Of a stretch of 64,000 nt of DNA, positions 9,719-18,086 are shown one piece after another. The translations under genes were made by a program, and so were the position numbers. Every line of letters starts with the position of its first letter. Within the stretch, counting starts at the first letter, position 1. A model generated the notes under the pieces. That model did no database searches. It saw only the letters and a list, made by a program, of their open reading frames with translations, and was not told where the DNA came from. The DNA lies in NCBI GenBank assembly GCA_029556915.1, contig JAKQIT010000151.1, positions 1-64,000 on the forward strand. The letters run 5' to 3'. The DNA comes from Pseudomonadota bacterium (GTDB lineage: Bacteria > Pseudomonadota > Gammaproteobacteria > Burkholderiales > Methylophilaceae).

Positions 9719-9955
9719 TTAGATTTTTTGGCCAGCTGCACGCATTTCTGCAAGCACAGCATCAATACCATTTTTGTCGATTGTACGAAGCGCGTTGTTG
9801 GTAATGCGCATGCTAATCCAACGGTTTTCGCTTTCAACCCAAAATTTACGGTTTTGTAAGTTTGGTAAAAAACGACGTTTTGTTTTGTTTTGTGCGTGAG
9901 AAACATTGTTACCCACCATTGGCTTTTTGCCAGTTACTTGACATACACGTGCCAT
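9719..9955 (-). CDS. rpmB: 50S ribosomal protein L28
   Basis: 78-residue protein starting [20 protein letters not shown] and containing [18 protein letters not shown], both diagnostic of L28. A strong leader region runs from about 9956 to 10090. It is cotranscribed with rpmG. Confidence 0.97.
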   Translation of the reverse strand: MARVCQVTGKKPMVGNNVSHAQNKTKRRFLPNLQNRKFWVESENRWISMRITNNALRTIDKNGIDAVLAEMRAAGQKI

Positions 9956-10093
9956 AATTATTCCTTAACGCTTAATTTAGTGTCTAAACCTAAAGCTTAT
10001 TGCGATGCTTTTTTAGAAAGACGGCGATTATAATATGAAAAGCGTACTTAGCTCAAGCTAAATATGCGTTTTTATGCAGTTAATTCACTTAGT

Positions 10094-10546
10094 TTAATGT
10101 TTACCTGTGCTGCCAAAACCGCCTTCACCGCGGTCGGATGCATCAAAATCATCCACCACATGAAATTCCGCTTGCATCACGGGCACAATCACTAATTGGG
10201 CGATACGCTCCATCGGTTTTAATTCAAACGCAGTATTGCCACGATTCCAACAAGATACCATCAATTGCCCTTGATAATCCGAATCGATTAACCCTACCAA
10301 ATTACCCAGCACAATGCCGTGTTTATGGCCAAGCCCAGAGCGCGGCAAAATGAGTGCGGCGTAATAAGTGTTATCAATATGAATCGCCATGCCAGTGGGA
10401 ATGAGCGTGGTTTCGCCAGGCTGTAGAGTGATTGGCGCGTCTATACAAGCGCGCAAATCCAGCCCAGCAGAGCCCGCAGTGGCATAAGTAGGAAATTGCG
10501 TGCGAATACGATCATCTAAAATTTTAAGATCAATAAGAATGGACAT
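10094..10546 (-). CDS. dut: Deoxyuridine 5'-triphosphate nucleotidohydrolase (dUTPase)
   Basis: Hydrolyses dUTP to dUMP and pyrophosphate, keeping uracil out of DNA and feeding dTMP synthesis. The trimeric dUTPase motifs appear in order: [10 protein letters not shown] near residue 25, [11 protein letters not shown] near 70, [14 protein letters not shown] near 85, and the C-terminal lid [12 protein letters not shown]. The length of 150 is normal. It is next to rpmB-rpmG and, past the TonB receptor gene, coaBC, consistent with the common coaBC-dut neighbourhood. Confidence 0.96.
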   Translation of the reverse strand: MSILIDLKILDDRIRTQFPTYATAGSAGLDLRACIDAPITLQPGETTLIPTGMAIHIDNTYYAALILPRSGLGHKHGIVLGNLVGLIDSDYQGQLMVSCWNRGNTAFELKPMERIAQLVIVPVMQAEFHVVDDFDASDRGEGGFGSTGKH

Positions 10547-10662
10547 GGGATTTTGGGCTAATAAATAAAACTGATATTAGACACTATATTTTCAAGAAAA
10601 TCACTATGGTTTAACTGCGGTGTTAAAGGTAAGATGCGCGCATGAAAAAGGGAGAGATGAAA

Positions 10663-12948
10663 ATGGTATCAAAAAAACATAAAACGAAAACAAATTTTAG
10701 CTTAACAAAATTGCACAATAGCCTAGTCATGGCGGGCTTCATGAGCATTTCCTTGATGAGTGTTTCAAGTGGTGCAATTGCTGAAGAAGCGACAGTAACT
10801 GAAAGTCAAGAAGCCGCAGCGCAAGACACTGTAGCTAGCGAAAATGCTGTGCGACTTGCCCCTGTGGTAGTGACAGGTACACGCGTAGAGCAAAATAGTT
10901 TCGATTTACCGATGTCTATTGACGCAACGGATGCGCAGCAAATTCAAGAAGGCCAATTAAAAGTCAACTTATCAGAGTCATCTAGCCGCATAACGGGTGT
11001 GGTGATCAATAACCGTAATAATCCAGCCCAAGATTTGGCGATTCAAGTGCGCGGTTTTGGTGCGCGCTCAGCCTTTGGCGTGCGAGGTGTGCGTTTATAT
11101 GCAGATGGTATCCCCATGACCATGCCTGATGGCCAAGGTCAAACAGGCACGTTTAACTTAGATACCGCAGCACGCGTAGAATATTTACGCGGGCCATTTT
11201 CAGCTTTATATGGCAACTCATCAGGTGGCGTTGTACAAATTATCACGCAAGACGGCGCAAAAGATCCCGCTATTTTAGGCGGCATGACATTTGGTAGTGA
11301 TAATACGCAACGTTATAGCTTAGGGTTAACTGGCAGTGGAGATGCTTTTGATGTTGTTGTGAATGCTAACACCTATCGTAGCGATGGTTACCGTGACCAA
11401 TCAGACACGCGTCGTGAAAGTTTACATGGAAAATTTAATTTCAAACTTGGCGATGATACTAAATTGACGGTTGTTGCTACAGCTTTAGATCAACCTGATA
11501 ACGAAGACCCTCAAGGGTTAACGCTAGCTGAGTACAAGCAAGATCGTAAACAAGCCGCACCAGCAGCTTTACTTTTTGATACAAGGGTTTCTCGGAGTCA
11601 TGAGCAAGTTGGCGCAACTTTAGAGCATAAATTTACCCCAAATGACACAGCGCGTATCATGGCCTACTATGGTCAGCGAGATAACGAGCAGTTTCAATCT
11701 ATTCCAGTCAGCGCACAAACGGCATCAGATCGTAATGGTGGTGGCGTTGCAGTAATTGAACGTGAGTTTGGTGGAGTTGATTTACGCTGGACACACAAAG
11801 GCGAAATAGCAACTAATCCATACAGTTTTACTGTTGGTCTTAATTACGACAAAATGGAAGATGACAGAACTGGTTATGAAAACTTCATTGGTACAACGTT
11901 AGGTGTGCGTGGGAATTTAAGACGTGATGAAACGAATACAGCAAGAAATTTTGACCAATTTTTACAAGGGTATATCGATTTAGGCCAAAGATTTACGTTA
12001 AGTGGTGGTTTACGTCACAGTAAGGTTAAGTTTAAAAATAGTGATAACTACATTGTTGATAGTGCACTCCCAGGTTTAAATCCAGACGATAGTGGATCAG
12101 TCACTTTTAGCGAGACTACACCAGTGATAGGCGCTGTATTTAAGCTTACAGATGCGATTAACTTATATGCAAATGCAGGTGAAAGTTTTGAAACGCCTAC
12201 TTTGGTGGAAATGGCTTATAACCCTGATACAACTAAAGCTGGGCTAAATATGGATTTAAAACCTTCAACAAGTCGCCAGTATGAGGTGGGTGCAAAGGCG
12301 TTTATTGGAGACAATACATTGGTAAATCTAGCATTGTTTAAGATTGATACCGATGATGAGATTGTGGTTGCAACATCACAGGGTGGCAGAACAACTTATC
12401 GAAACGTTCCAAGCTCTGAGCGTAAAGGCTTAGAGTTTTCAATAGATAGTAAATTACCGAATGATTTTGGGGCTTATTTAGCTTATTCGTTGTTAGATGC
12501 TGAGTTTGATAAATCATTTAATGCTTGTAAAATTCCACTTGCTGGGCCAGGTAACACTTGCCGATTTAACAATGCAGCAGATTTTGAGCAAATCGCTTCA
12601 GGTAGCAAAATTCCTGGTACTTACCGTTATAATTTGTACGGGGAGCTCTCATGGAAACACCCATCAACAGGCTTCAGTACAGCGTTGGAAATGCGAAAAG
12701 TCAGTGATACTAATGTCAGTTTCAACTCAGCAGACGGTCAAGCAGACGGGTATACTGTGTTTAACTGGCGCGGAGGCTTTAGCCAACAGTTAAGCAACTG
12801 GAAATTCTCAGAGTTTGTGCGCATAGAAAATATTACTGATAGAGAGTATGTAGGTTCTGTACGTGTGGCTGATGGTAATGAACGCTTTTACGAAGCTGCC
12901 CCTGATCGCACATGGTTGTTAGGTTTGAACGCTAGTTATAAGTTCTAG
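10663..12948 (+). CDS. TonB-dependent outer-membrane receptor
   Basis: Outer-membrane beta-barrel importer energised by TonB. I start at 10663 because a good GGGAGAG box lies 6 bases before this ATG; an upstream ATG at 10642 would add 7 residues. A signal peptide spans about residues 1-40 (ending SSGAIAEE). A TonB-box-like stretch APVVVTGTR follows, then a plug domain (IQVRGFGARSAFGVRGVRLY, EYLRGPFSALYGNSSGGVV) and a barrel ending in phenylalanine (LGLNASYKF). The 761 residues are typical. The ligand is not readable; ferric siderophores are common for this type. A terminator follows. Confidence 0.92.
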   Translation: MVSKKHKTKTNFSLTKLHNSLVMAGFMSISLMSVSSGAIAEEATVTESQEAAAQDTVASENAVRLAPVVVTGTRVEQNSFDLPMSIDATDAQQIQEGQLKVNLSESSSRITGVVINNRNNPAQDLAIQVRGFGARSAFGVRGVRLYADGIPMTMPDGQGQTGTFNLDTAARVEYLRGPFSALYGNSSGGVVQIITQDGAKDPAILGGMTFGSDNTQRYSLGLTGSGDAFDVVVNANTYRSDGYRDQSDTRRESLHGKFNFKLGDDTKLTVVATALDQPDNEDPQGLTLAEYKQDRKQAAPAALLFDTRVSRSHEQVGATLEHKFTPNDTARIMAYYGQRDNEQFQSIPVSAQTASDRNGGGVAVIEREFGGVDLRWTHKGEIATNPYSFTVGLNYDKMEDDRTGYENFIGTTLGVRGNLRRDETNTARNFDQFLQGYIDLGQRFTLSGGLRHSKVKFKNSDNYIVDSALPGLNPDDSGSVTFSETTPVIGAVFKLTDAINLYANAGESFETPTLVEMAYNPDTTKAGLNMDLKPSTSRQYEVGAKAFIGDNTLVNLALFKIDTDDEIVVATSQGGRTTYRNVPSSERKGLEFSIDSKLPNDFGAYLAYSLLDAEFDKSFNACKIPLAGPGNTCRFNNAADFEQIASGSKIPGTYRYNLYGELSWKHPSTGFSTALEMRKVSDTNVSFNSADGQADGYTVFNWRGGFSQQLSNWKFSEFVRIENITDREYVGSVRVADGNERFYEAAPDRTWLLGLNASYKF

Positions 12949-12967
12949 CCAAAAGCTGTAATCTACC

Positions 12968-12993
12968 AGCCCCGATTTACCGGGGCTTTTTTA
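12968..12993 (+). terminator. Intrinsic terminator after the TonB receptor gene
   Basis: The GC-rich stem AGCCCCG/CGGGGCT with loop ATTTAC is followed by six T, 19 bp after the receptor stop. Confidence 0.92.
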
Positions 12994-13032
12994 TGCAAAA
13001 AATGATGGTTTTTAACCCATCTTCTTTTTAGC

Positions 13033-13068
13033 GCCTCTGTAAGCCAGTATCCATGCGGGTTGCAGAGG
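13033..13068 (+). repeat. Dispersed hairpin repeat, copy 3
   Basis: A 36-bp hairpin with arms GCCTCTGTAAGCC and GGGTTGCAGAGG around AGTATCCATGC. It is preceded by ATCTTCTTTTTAG as in copy 2. It lies between two convergent genes. Confidence 0.8.
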
Positions 13069-13113
13069 TGAAAAATTTTCTCGGGCGAAATTTAGGCGTT
13101 AGATTAAGCTGTT

Positions 13114-14295
13114 TTAAGGGGATGAAATGCACTTGGCAATATGTTGCAATATCCCTCTGGCAACTGCAATTTTTGGAGCATTTGCTAACGGGTGCGCGCC
13201 ATTTTTATCTAGTAAAGTTACTTGATTTTCATCACTGCCCATTGCGTCGGACGCCAGATTTGCCACAATCAAAGGGAGCTTTTTAGCTTTGCGTTTAGAT
13301 TCAGCATACTCAAGCAAATTTTCACTTTCTGCAGCAAAGCCTACGCAAAATGGCGCATTGGGCAAGCTGGCAACATCCGCCAAAATATCCTTATTTTTAT
13401 TGAGTGCGATGCTAAGTGTTTGCTCACTTTTTTTGATTTTTTGGCTATGTTTTGTGGCTGGACTGTAATCTGCCACGGCGGCTACGCCGATAAAAATATT
13501 TTGATTTGCAACATTTTGCATGACGGTCTGATACATGTTTTCAGCACTAATGGCTGAAATGTTGTTTACCCCTAACGGTGGTTTTAATGCAGTTGCACCG
13601 CTCACCAGTGTAACTTCTGCGCCCATTTCAAACGCTGCTTGAGCTATGGCATAGCCCATTTTGCCTGAACTTAGGTTGGTAATGGCTCGAACAGGGTCAA
13701 TCATCTCTAGCGTTGGGCCGGCTGTAATTAAAATACGTTGCCCATTTAGTGGCTTAGGGGATAAATGAGCATAGACTAAATCACATAAATCTTGAGCCTC
13801 TAACATGCGGCCAAGGCCAATTTCACCACAGGCTTGTTCGCCACTGTCTGGCCCTAAAATACTGATGCCATCAGCCTGTAATTGCGCAATGTTGCGCTGC
13901 GTGGCTGGGTTTTCCCACATTTGTTTATTCATTGCTGGGGCAACTAATAGCGGGCAATCACGCGCTAGGCACAAAGTGGAAAGTAAGTCATCCGCCCCAC
14001 CGTGAACAATTTTAGCTAAAAAATCTGCGCTGGCGGGCGCAATTACAATAGCATCCACTTGGCGGCTGAGCTCAATATGCGGCATACCGTTGGCGATAGA
14101 CGCATCCCACATGTCAATAAAAACCGGCTTGCCAGAAAGTGCCTGCATGGTGACTGGCGTAATAAACTGGCAGGCAGCTTGAGTCATTACCACTTGCACG
14201 TCAATATTGTTTTTTTGTAGCAAGCGCACTAATTCAGCCGCTTTATAAGCTGCAATGCCGCCAGTGATACCTAATACAATTTTTTTGTTTGCCAT
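13114..14295 (-). CDS. coaBC: Bifunctional phosphopantothenoylcysteine decarboxylase / phosphopantothenate-cysteine ligase
   Basis: Two consecutive steps of coenzyme A synthesis. The N-terminal FMN-dependent CoaC half (about 1-185) shows GITGGIAAYKAAELVR, the PHIELS histidine motif and the catalytic-cysteine motif QACGEIGLGRM. The C-terminal CoaB half uses CTP to join cysteine to phosphopantothenate and shows ILITAGPTLEMIDPVRAI and NLSSGKMGYAIA. The 393 residues are normal. It is transcribed alone, divergent from the exported dikinase-like gene at 14357. Confidence 0.96.
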   Translation of the reverse strand: MANKKIVLGITGGIAAYKAAELVRLLQKNNIDVQVVMTQAACQFITPVTMQALSGKPVFIDMWDASIANGMPHIELSRQVDAIVIAPASADFLAKIVHGGADDLLSTLCLARDCPLLVAPAMNKQMWENPATQRNIAQLQADGISILGPDSGEQACGEIGLGRMLEAQDLCDLVYAHLSPKPLNGQRILITAGPTLEMIDPVRAITNLSSGKMGYAIAQAAFEMGAEVTLVSGATALKPPLGVNNISAISAENMYQTVMQNVANQNIFIGVAAVADYSPATKHSQKIKKSEQTLSIALNKNKDILADVASLPNAPFCVGFAAESENLLEYAESKRKAKKLPLIVANLASDAMGSDENQVTLLDKNGAHPLANAPKIAVARGILQHIAKCISSP

Positions 14296-14356
14296 GTGTT
14301 AATTATCCTTTGAGGTGTTATTCTAAACTATTTGAATCACTTGCATAATTGGCCTT

Positions 14357-16390
14357 ATGATGCAGTATCTAAAACTATTGGTTTTTATTGCTATCTTCTT
14401 TATCAATAGTGCGCAAGCTAAGCGTATCAACCCTGAGTTGATGAAGCCGATTGAAGATGAAGCCGAGGCAGTTAGTCAGCCGATAAACCCCGCTTCAAAT
14501 CGCGTTTGGCAGTCAGAAGTGAATGATTTAGCTACTTGGCAACAGTTGAGCAAACCCATGCGTGATGCTGAATATGCTAAGTTTGTGATTGATATTAAAT
14601 CGAACAAAATTTATTTTGTAGATAGCCATGTGTTTACGCTACATGCGGATTTTGTAGTCGATTATTTGCAAAAAATTCCGCGTTCACGCGCTAATATGTT
14701 GGCTTATAATCAAAACTACAGCACGGTAAAGCCGCAGTTTATTCTAGGTTATATTACCCATTATCCCAATTTGAAAATTGGCGCAAAAAATAGCGATTTG
14801 TGGACTTTCTCGTTTTGGGAGGGTGACACAATTCAGGCCAAAGATATTCATCGCACCTATAAACGGCTTGAGCAAGCATTTAAAATAGCCCAATTTAAAT
14901 ATAGGCCAGACTCTACCGCGCAAGAGCGCATAGCTGGCAAGCTTAAGTCTTATCGTATCCCTATCATTAGTAACCATCAGATTTATCAGGCTTCACCCTA
15001 CCAAGCGTTTAATACGGGCAGTGCCGTTGGGCGACTTGTAATTGTGCCACCAACAGCACAGGTGGAAGATTTAAGCTTTAATGAAGATGATATTGTGCTA
15101 CTTCAAACCAGCTATCCAGATATTTCGCCTGTGGCGGGTGTGATGACTAGCCAATTTTCCACACCGCTTTCACACGTGAATTTACGTGCAACGGCTTGGG
15201 GAATCCCCAATGCCACCATAAAGAGTGCGGCGCAAGAATTTAAACAATATGAAAACCAACAAGTGTTTTATGCAGTGACTGAGGCTGGATATACCTTGCG
15301 TTTAGCCACCAGCAGTGAAATAGCGCAGCAACAAGCAATTATTAAAGAAAAGCGCACGGTGACAATGCCTCCTGCGGATTTAAATGCAACTGCACTGATG
15401 CCACTAAGCAAAATTAGTACTGCGGATGCCAATAAATATGGTGCAAAAACCAGCAACTTGGGCGAAATGCTACGTGCCAAATTACCCATCAGTATGAAAG
15501 ATGGCATTCCTATGCCATTGAATATTCCCGATGGTTTTGGCGTGCCATTTAGTTTTTATCAAGCGCATATTCGGCAGCATCATATTGATACGGAAATTCA
15601 AAATATGCTGGATAATCCGCAATTTGAGCAAGATGCAATTTGGCGCAAACAAAGCTTAGAAGCTTTGCGATTACGCATTAGGCAAGCGCCCATGAATGCC
15701 GCGACATTGAAAAAAATTTCAACGCAATGGCAAACCCAATTAGCTGGCAAAGGCGTGTTTGTGCGTAGCAGCACCAATGCGGAAGATTTAAAAGGCTTTA
15801 ACGGTGCCGGGCTATATGACACCATACCAAATGTGAAAGAAGAAGCCGCACTTGAAGCGGCCATCAAGCAAGTGTGGTCATCGGTTTGGAACTTGCGCGC
15901 AGTAGAGGAGCGTGCCCATTTTGGTATTAAACACGAGGAGGTTTACCCTGCAGTGTTGATACAAACTGCGGTGAGCGCTAGCGCTGCAGGCGTACTGCTC
16001 ACAACGGATATTTGGGGACACCAGCCCAGCACTTACACTATGAACGCCAAATGGGGCTTAGGCATGCGGGTGGTGGAAGGACAAAAAGTAGCCGAACAAA
16101 TTTTGTTTGACACCAGCAATGACGGCACACGTGTGGTGAGCAGATCAGACGAAACTACTATGTTGGTGGCTAGCCCGCATGGCGGTATGATAGAAAAACC
16201 TGTGCCCAAAGGTGAGGCTATATTAACTGAAAAGCGCGCTAAAGTGCTGGGCATACTCGCCAAACAAGTGAGTAAAATATTCAAAAATACTGCTGTGCTT
16301 GATATAGAGTGGGTGCTTGAAATCAAGGACGGCAAAGAGATATTTTGGCTCGTTCAAGCCAGGCCTTATGTGCAAGCTACAATTAAATAA
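14357..16390 (+). CDS. Exported PEP-synthase/dikinase-like protein (His domain before ATP-grasp domain)
   Basis: 677 residues with a clear signal peptide (LVFIAIFFINSAQAK), so export to the periplasm or outer membrane is predicted. A swivelling phosphohistidine domain at about residues 240-320 carries the TPLSHVNLRA motif (His near 273). It is followed by a PPDK/PEP-synthase ATP-grasp domain at about 360-677, with GKGVFVRSSTNAEDLKGFNG and a C-terminal DIEWVLE...FWLVQARPY. In PEP synthase the ATP-grasp domain comes first; the order here resembles glucan water dikinases. There is no PEP-binding C-terminal barrel. An exported ATP-using enzyme is puzzling. It forms an operon with the next gene (11-bp gap). 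The real function is unknown. Confidence 0.7.
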   Translation: MMQYLKLLVFIAIFFINSAQAKRINPELMKPIEDEAEAVSQPINPASNRVWQSEVNDLATWQQLSKPMRDAEYAKFVIDIKSNKIYFVDSHVFTLHADFVVDYLQKIPRSRANMLAYNQNYSTVKPQFILGYITHYPNLKIGAKNSDLWTFSFWEGDTIQAKDIHRTYKRLEQAFKIAQFKYRPDSTAQERIAGKLKSYRIPIISNHQIYQASPYQAFNTGSAVGRLVIVPPTAQVEDLSFNEDDIVLLQTSYPDISPVAGVMTSQFSTPLSHVNLRATAWGIPNATIKSAAQEFKQYENQQVFYAVTEAGYTLRLATSSEIAQQQAIIKEKRTVTMPPADLNATALMPLSKISTADANKYGAKTSNLGEMLRAKLPISMKDGIPMPLNIPDGFGVPFSFYQAHIRQHHIDTEIQNMLDNPQFEQDAIWRKQSLEALRLRIRQAPMNAATLKKISTQWQTQLAGKGVFVRSSTNAEDLKGFNGAGLYDTIPNVKEEAALEAAIKQVWSSVWNLRAVEERAHFGIKHEEVYPAVLIQTAVSASAAGVLLTTDIWGHQPSTYTMNAKWGLGMRVVEGQKVAEQILFDTSNDGTRVVSRSDETTMLVASPHGGMIEKPVPKGEAILTEKRAKVLGILAKQVSKIFKNTAVLDIEWVLEIKDGKEIFWLVQARPYVQATIK

Positions 16391-16401
16391 GAGTAAAACA
16401 G

Positions 16402-17169
16402 ATGTGGAAAAAAATAAGAATCGCTATTTTATTGCTAATACTGACCACGGTAGCGCAACAAACTTGGCTAGAGCAAGCTAAATTAGATTGGAAAAATAAT
16501 TTCTATATTGCTGTTTACCCAATCAATGCTGATGGCTCACAAAAAGTGAGTGCATACATACAAAGCTTAACGCGCGATGACTTTGAACCAATGGCTGAAT
16601 ATTTTGTGCAGGAAGCCGCACCTTATCAATTAGGCCTGCGCAGGCCAATAGAAGTGCAATTAGGGCCGCAAGTAAACAATGTTCCACCTGCCCCGCCTAG
16701 CAACGGTAGTGTGTTAAGTAATATTGTGTGGAGCTTAAAATTTAAATTGTTTGCATGGCGTAACAGCCCTAAAGTCAATGTGAAGCCCGCCATTCGCCTG
16801 TATTTACTATATTACGACCCTGATAATCATCAGCAACTTAGCCACTCCACCGCGATAAGTAGAGGCAGAGTGGGGCGCGTGAATTTGTATGGTGAAAAAA
16901 GTTACGCCAAGCAAAATTTAGTGGTGATTGCGCACGAGCTCTTGCACACACTCAATGCGACAGATAAATATGACTTAGCGAGTACATTACCCATTTACCC
17001 AGATGGTTTTGCTGAACCCCATAAATCACCACTTTACCCACAAGAAACGGCAGAATTGATGGGTGGACGTGTGCCCGTGAGCGAGTCGCAAGCAGTTATT
17101 CCCAAAAGTTTGCAGCAAACAATGATAGGCGCAAAAACGGCACGTGAAATTGGTTGGTTAAAGCAATAG
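16402..17169 (+). CDS. Membrane-anchored HExxH protein of unknown function
   Basis: 255 residues starting with an uncleaved-looking signal anchor (IRIAILLLILTTVAQQTWL). A zinc-peptidase-like motif VVIAHELLHTLNATDKYD lies near residue 178, giving H-E-L-L-H. A later ELMGG could supply further structure. It starts 11 bp after the exported dikinase-like gene, so the pair is probably one operon acting outside the cytoplasm. No named family is recognised; peptidase activity is inferred only from HExxH. Confidence 0.6.
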   Translation: MWKKIRIAILLLILTTVAQQTWLEQAKLDWKNNFYIAVYPINADGSQKVSAYIQSLTRDDFEPMAEYFVQEAAPYQLGLRRPIEVQLGPQVNNVPPAPPSNGSVLSNIVWSLKFKLFAWRNSPKVNVKPAIRLYLLYYDPDNHQQLSHSTAISRGRVGRVNLYGEKSYAKQNLVVIAHELLHTLNATDKYDLASTLPIYPDGFAEPHKSPLYPQETAELMGGRVPVSESQAVIPKSLQQTMIGAKTAREIGWLKQ

Positions 17170-17213
17170 AAAAATAGTTTTATTTTTGCGTATAACGCTC
17201 GATAAAATAAATT

Positions 17214-17306
17214 GCCTCTGCAATCCAGTATCCATGCGCCTTTCGCATTCGACTTAGTGCGTTAGCACTTAGCGAGAATGGAGATGCCAAGTACTGGTAC
17301 AGAGGC
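17214..17306 (+). repeat. Dispersed hairpin repeat, copy 4, enlarged form
   Basis: The outer arms GCCTCTGCAATCCAGTA and TACTGGTACAGAGGC match the repeat family but are separated by about 60 bp. The interior contains its own hairpin (CTTAGTGC-GTTA-GCACTTAG). This looks like two inverted units fused into one cruciform, as in paired REP elements. An AAGAAG tract follows on the right, matching the flank of other copies when inverted. Confidence 0.7.
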
Positions 17307-17375
17307 ACAAAAAGAAGACATGCTGTTTAATCGAATATTTTTTGAAAATTAATTACCTTTTGACAGGGAAATAAC

Positions 17376-18050
17376 ATGGCAATTACTGATTGGCCAGCCA
17401 GCGAGCGTCCACGTGAAAAGTTGATTGAGCTTGGCGCGCAAGCGTTATCGGACGCGGAGTTGTTGGCGATTTTTTTGCGTGTAGGTGTGGTGGGTAAAAG
17501 TGCCGTAGATTTGTCACGAGATTTGCTGAGGCAATTTGGAAGTTTAAATGGTATTTTTGCTGCAAGTGAGCATGAGTTAAGCCAAGTGCATGGCATTGGC
17601 ACGAGTAAATATGTGCAATTGCAAGCGATTTTTGAAATGAGTCGGCGTGCTTTAAATGAGCAACTGCAACAACGCGATATTTTAAAGTCACCGCAGCAAG
17701 TACATGATTATTTGGTGTTAAAGCTGGGTGGCCTAAGCAAAGAGGTTTTTTTGGTATTGTTTTTAGATATACAAAACCACTTATTGGCGACAGAAGAACT
17801 ATTTAGCGGCACACTCACACAAACCAGCATTTACCCGCGTGAGGTGATTAAGCGTGCGCTGCACCACAATGCGGCGAGTGTTATTTTTGCACATAATCAT
17901 CCATCAGGAGTGGCCTCGCAAAGTGTGGCTGATGAGCAACTCACAAAGCACCTCAAGTCCGCTTTAGCACTGGTAGATGTGCAGGTGCTAGACCATATTA
18001 TTGTCGCGGGCAATCAAACCTGCTCGTTTAGTGAGCGTGGTTTGTTGTAA
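17376..18050 (+). CDS. radC: RadC family protein (JAB/MPN domain)
   Basis: 224-residue RadC. An N-terminal helix-hairpin-helix region ([31 protein letters not shown]) precedes a JAMM metal-binding domain with the motif AHNHPSG near residue 172. Historically linked to DNA repair, its true role remains unclear. The start at 17376 gives the canonical [16 protein letters not shown]. Confidence 0.94.
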   Translation: MAITDWPASERPREKLIELGAQALSDAELLAIFLRVGVVGKSAVDLSRDLLRQFGSLNGIFAASEHELSQVHGIGTSKYVQLQAIFEMSRRALNEQLQQRDILKSPQQVHDYLVLKLGGLSKEVFLVLFLDIQNHLLATEELFSGTLTQTSIYPREVIKRALHHNAASVIFAHNHPSGVASQSVADEQLTKHLKSALALVDVQVLDHIIVAGNQTCSFSERGLL

Positions 18051-18086
18051 ACTAATCAATCAATAAACTTTTTTATCATCATTGTT

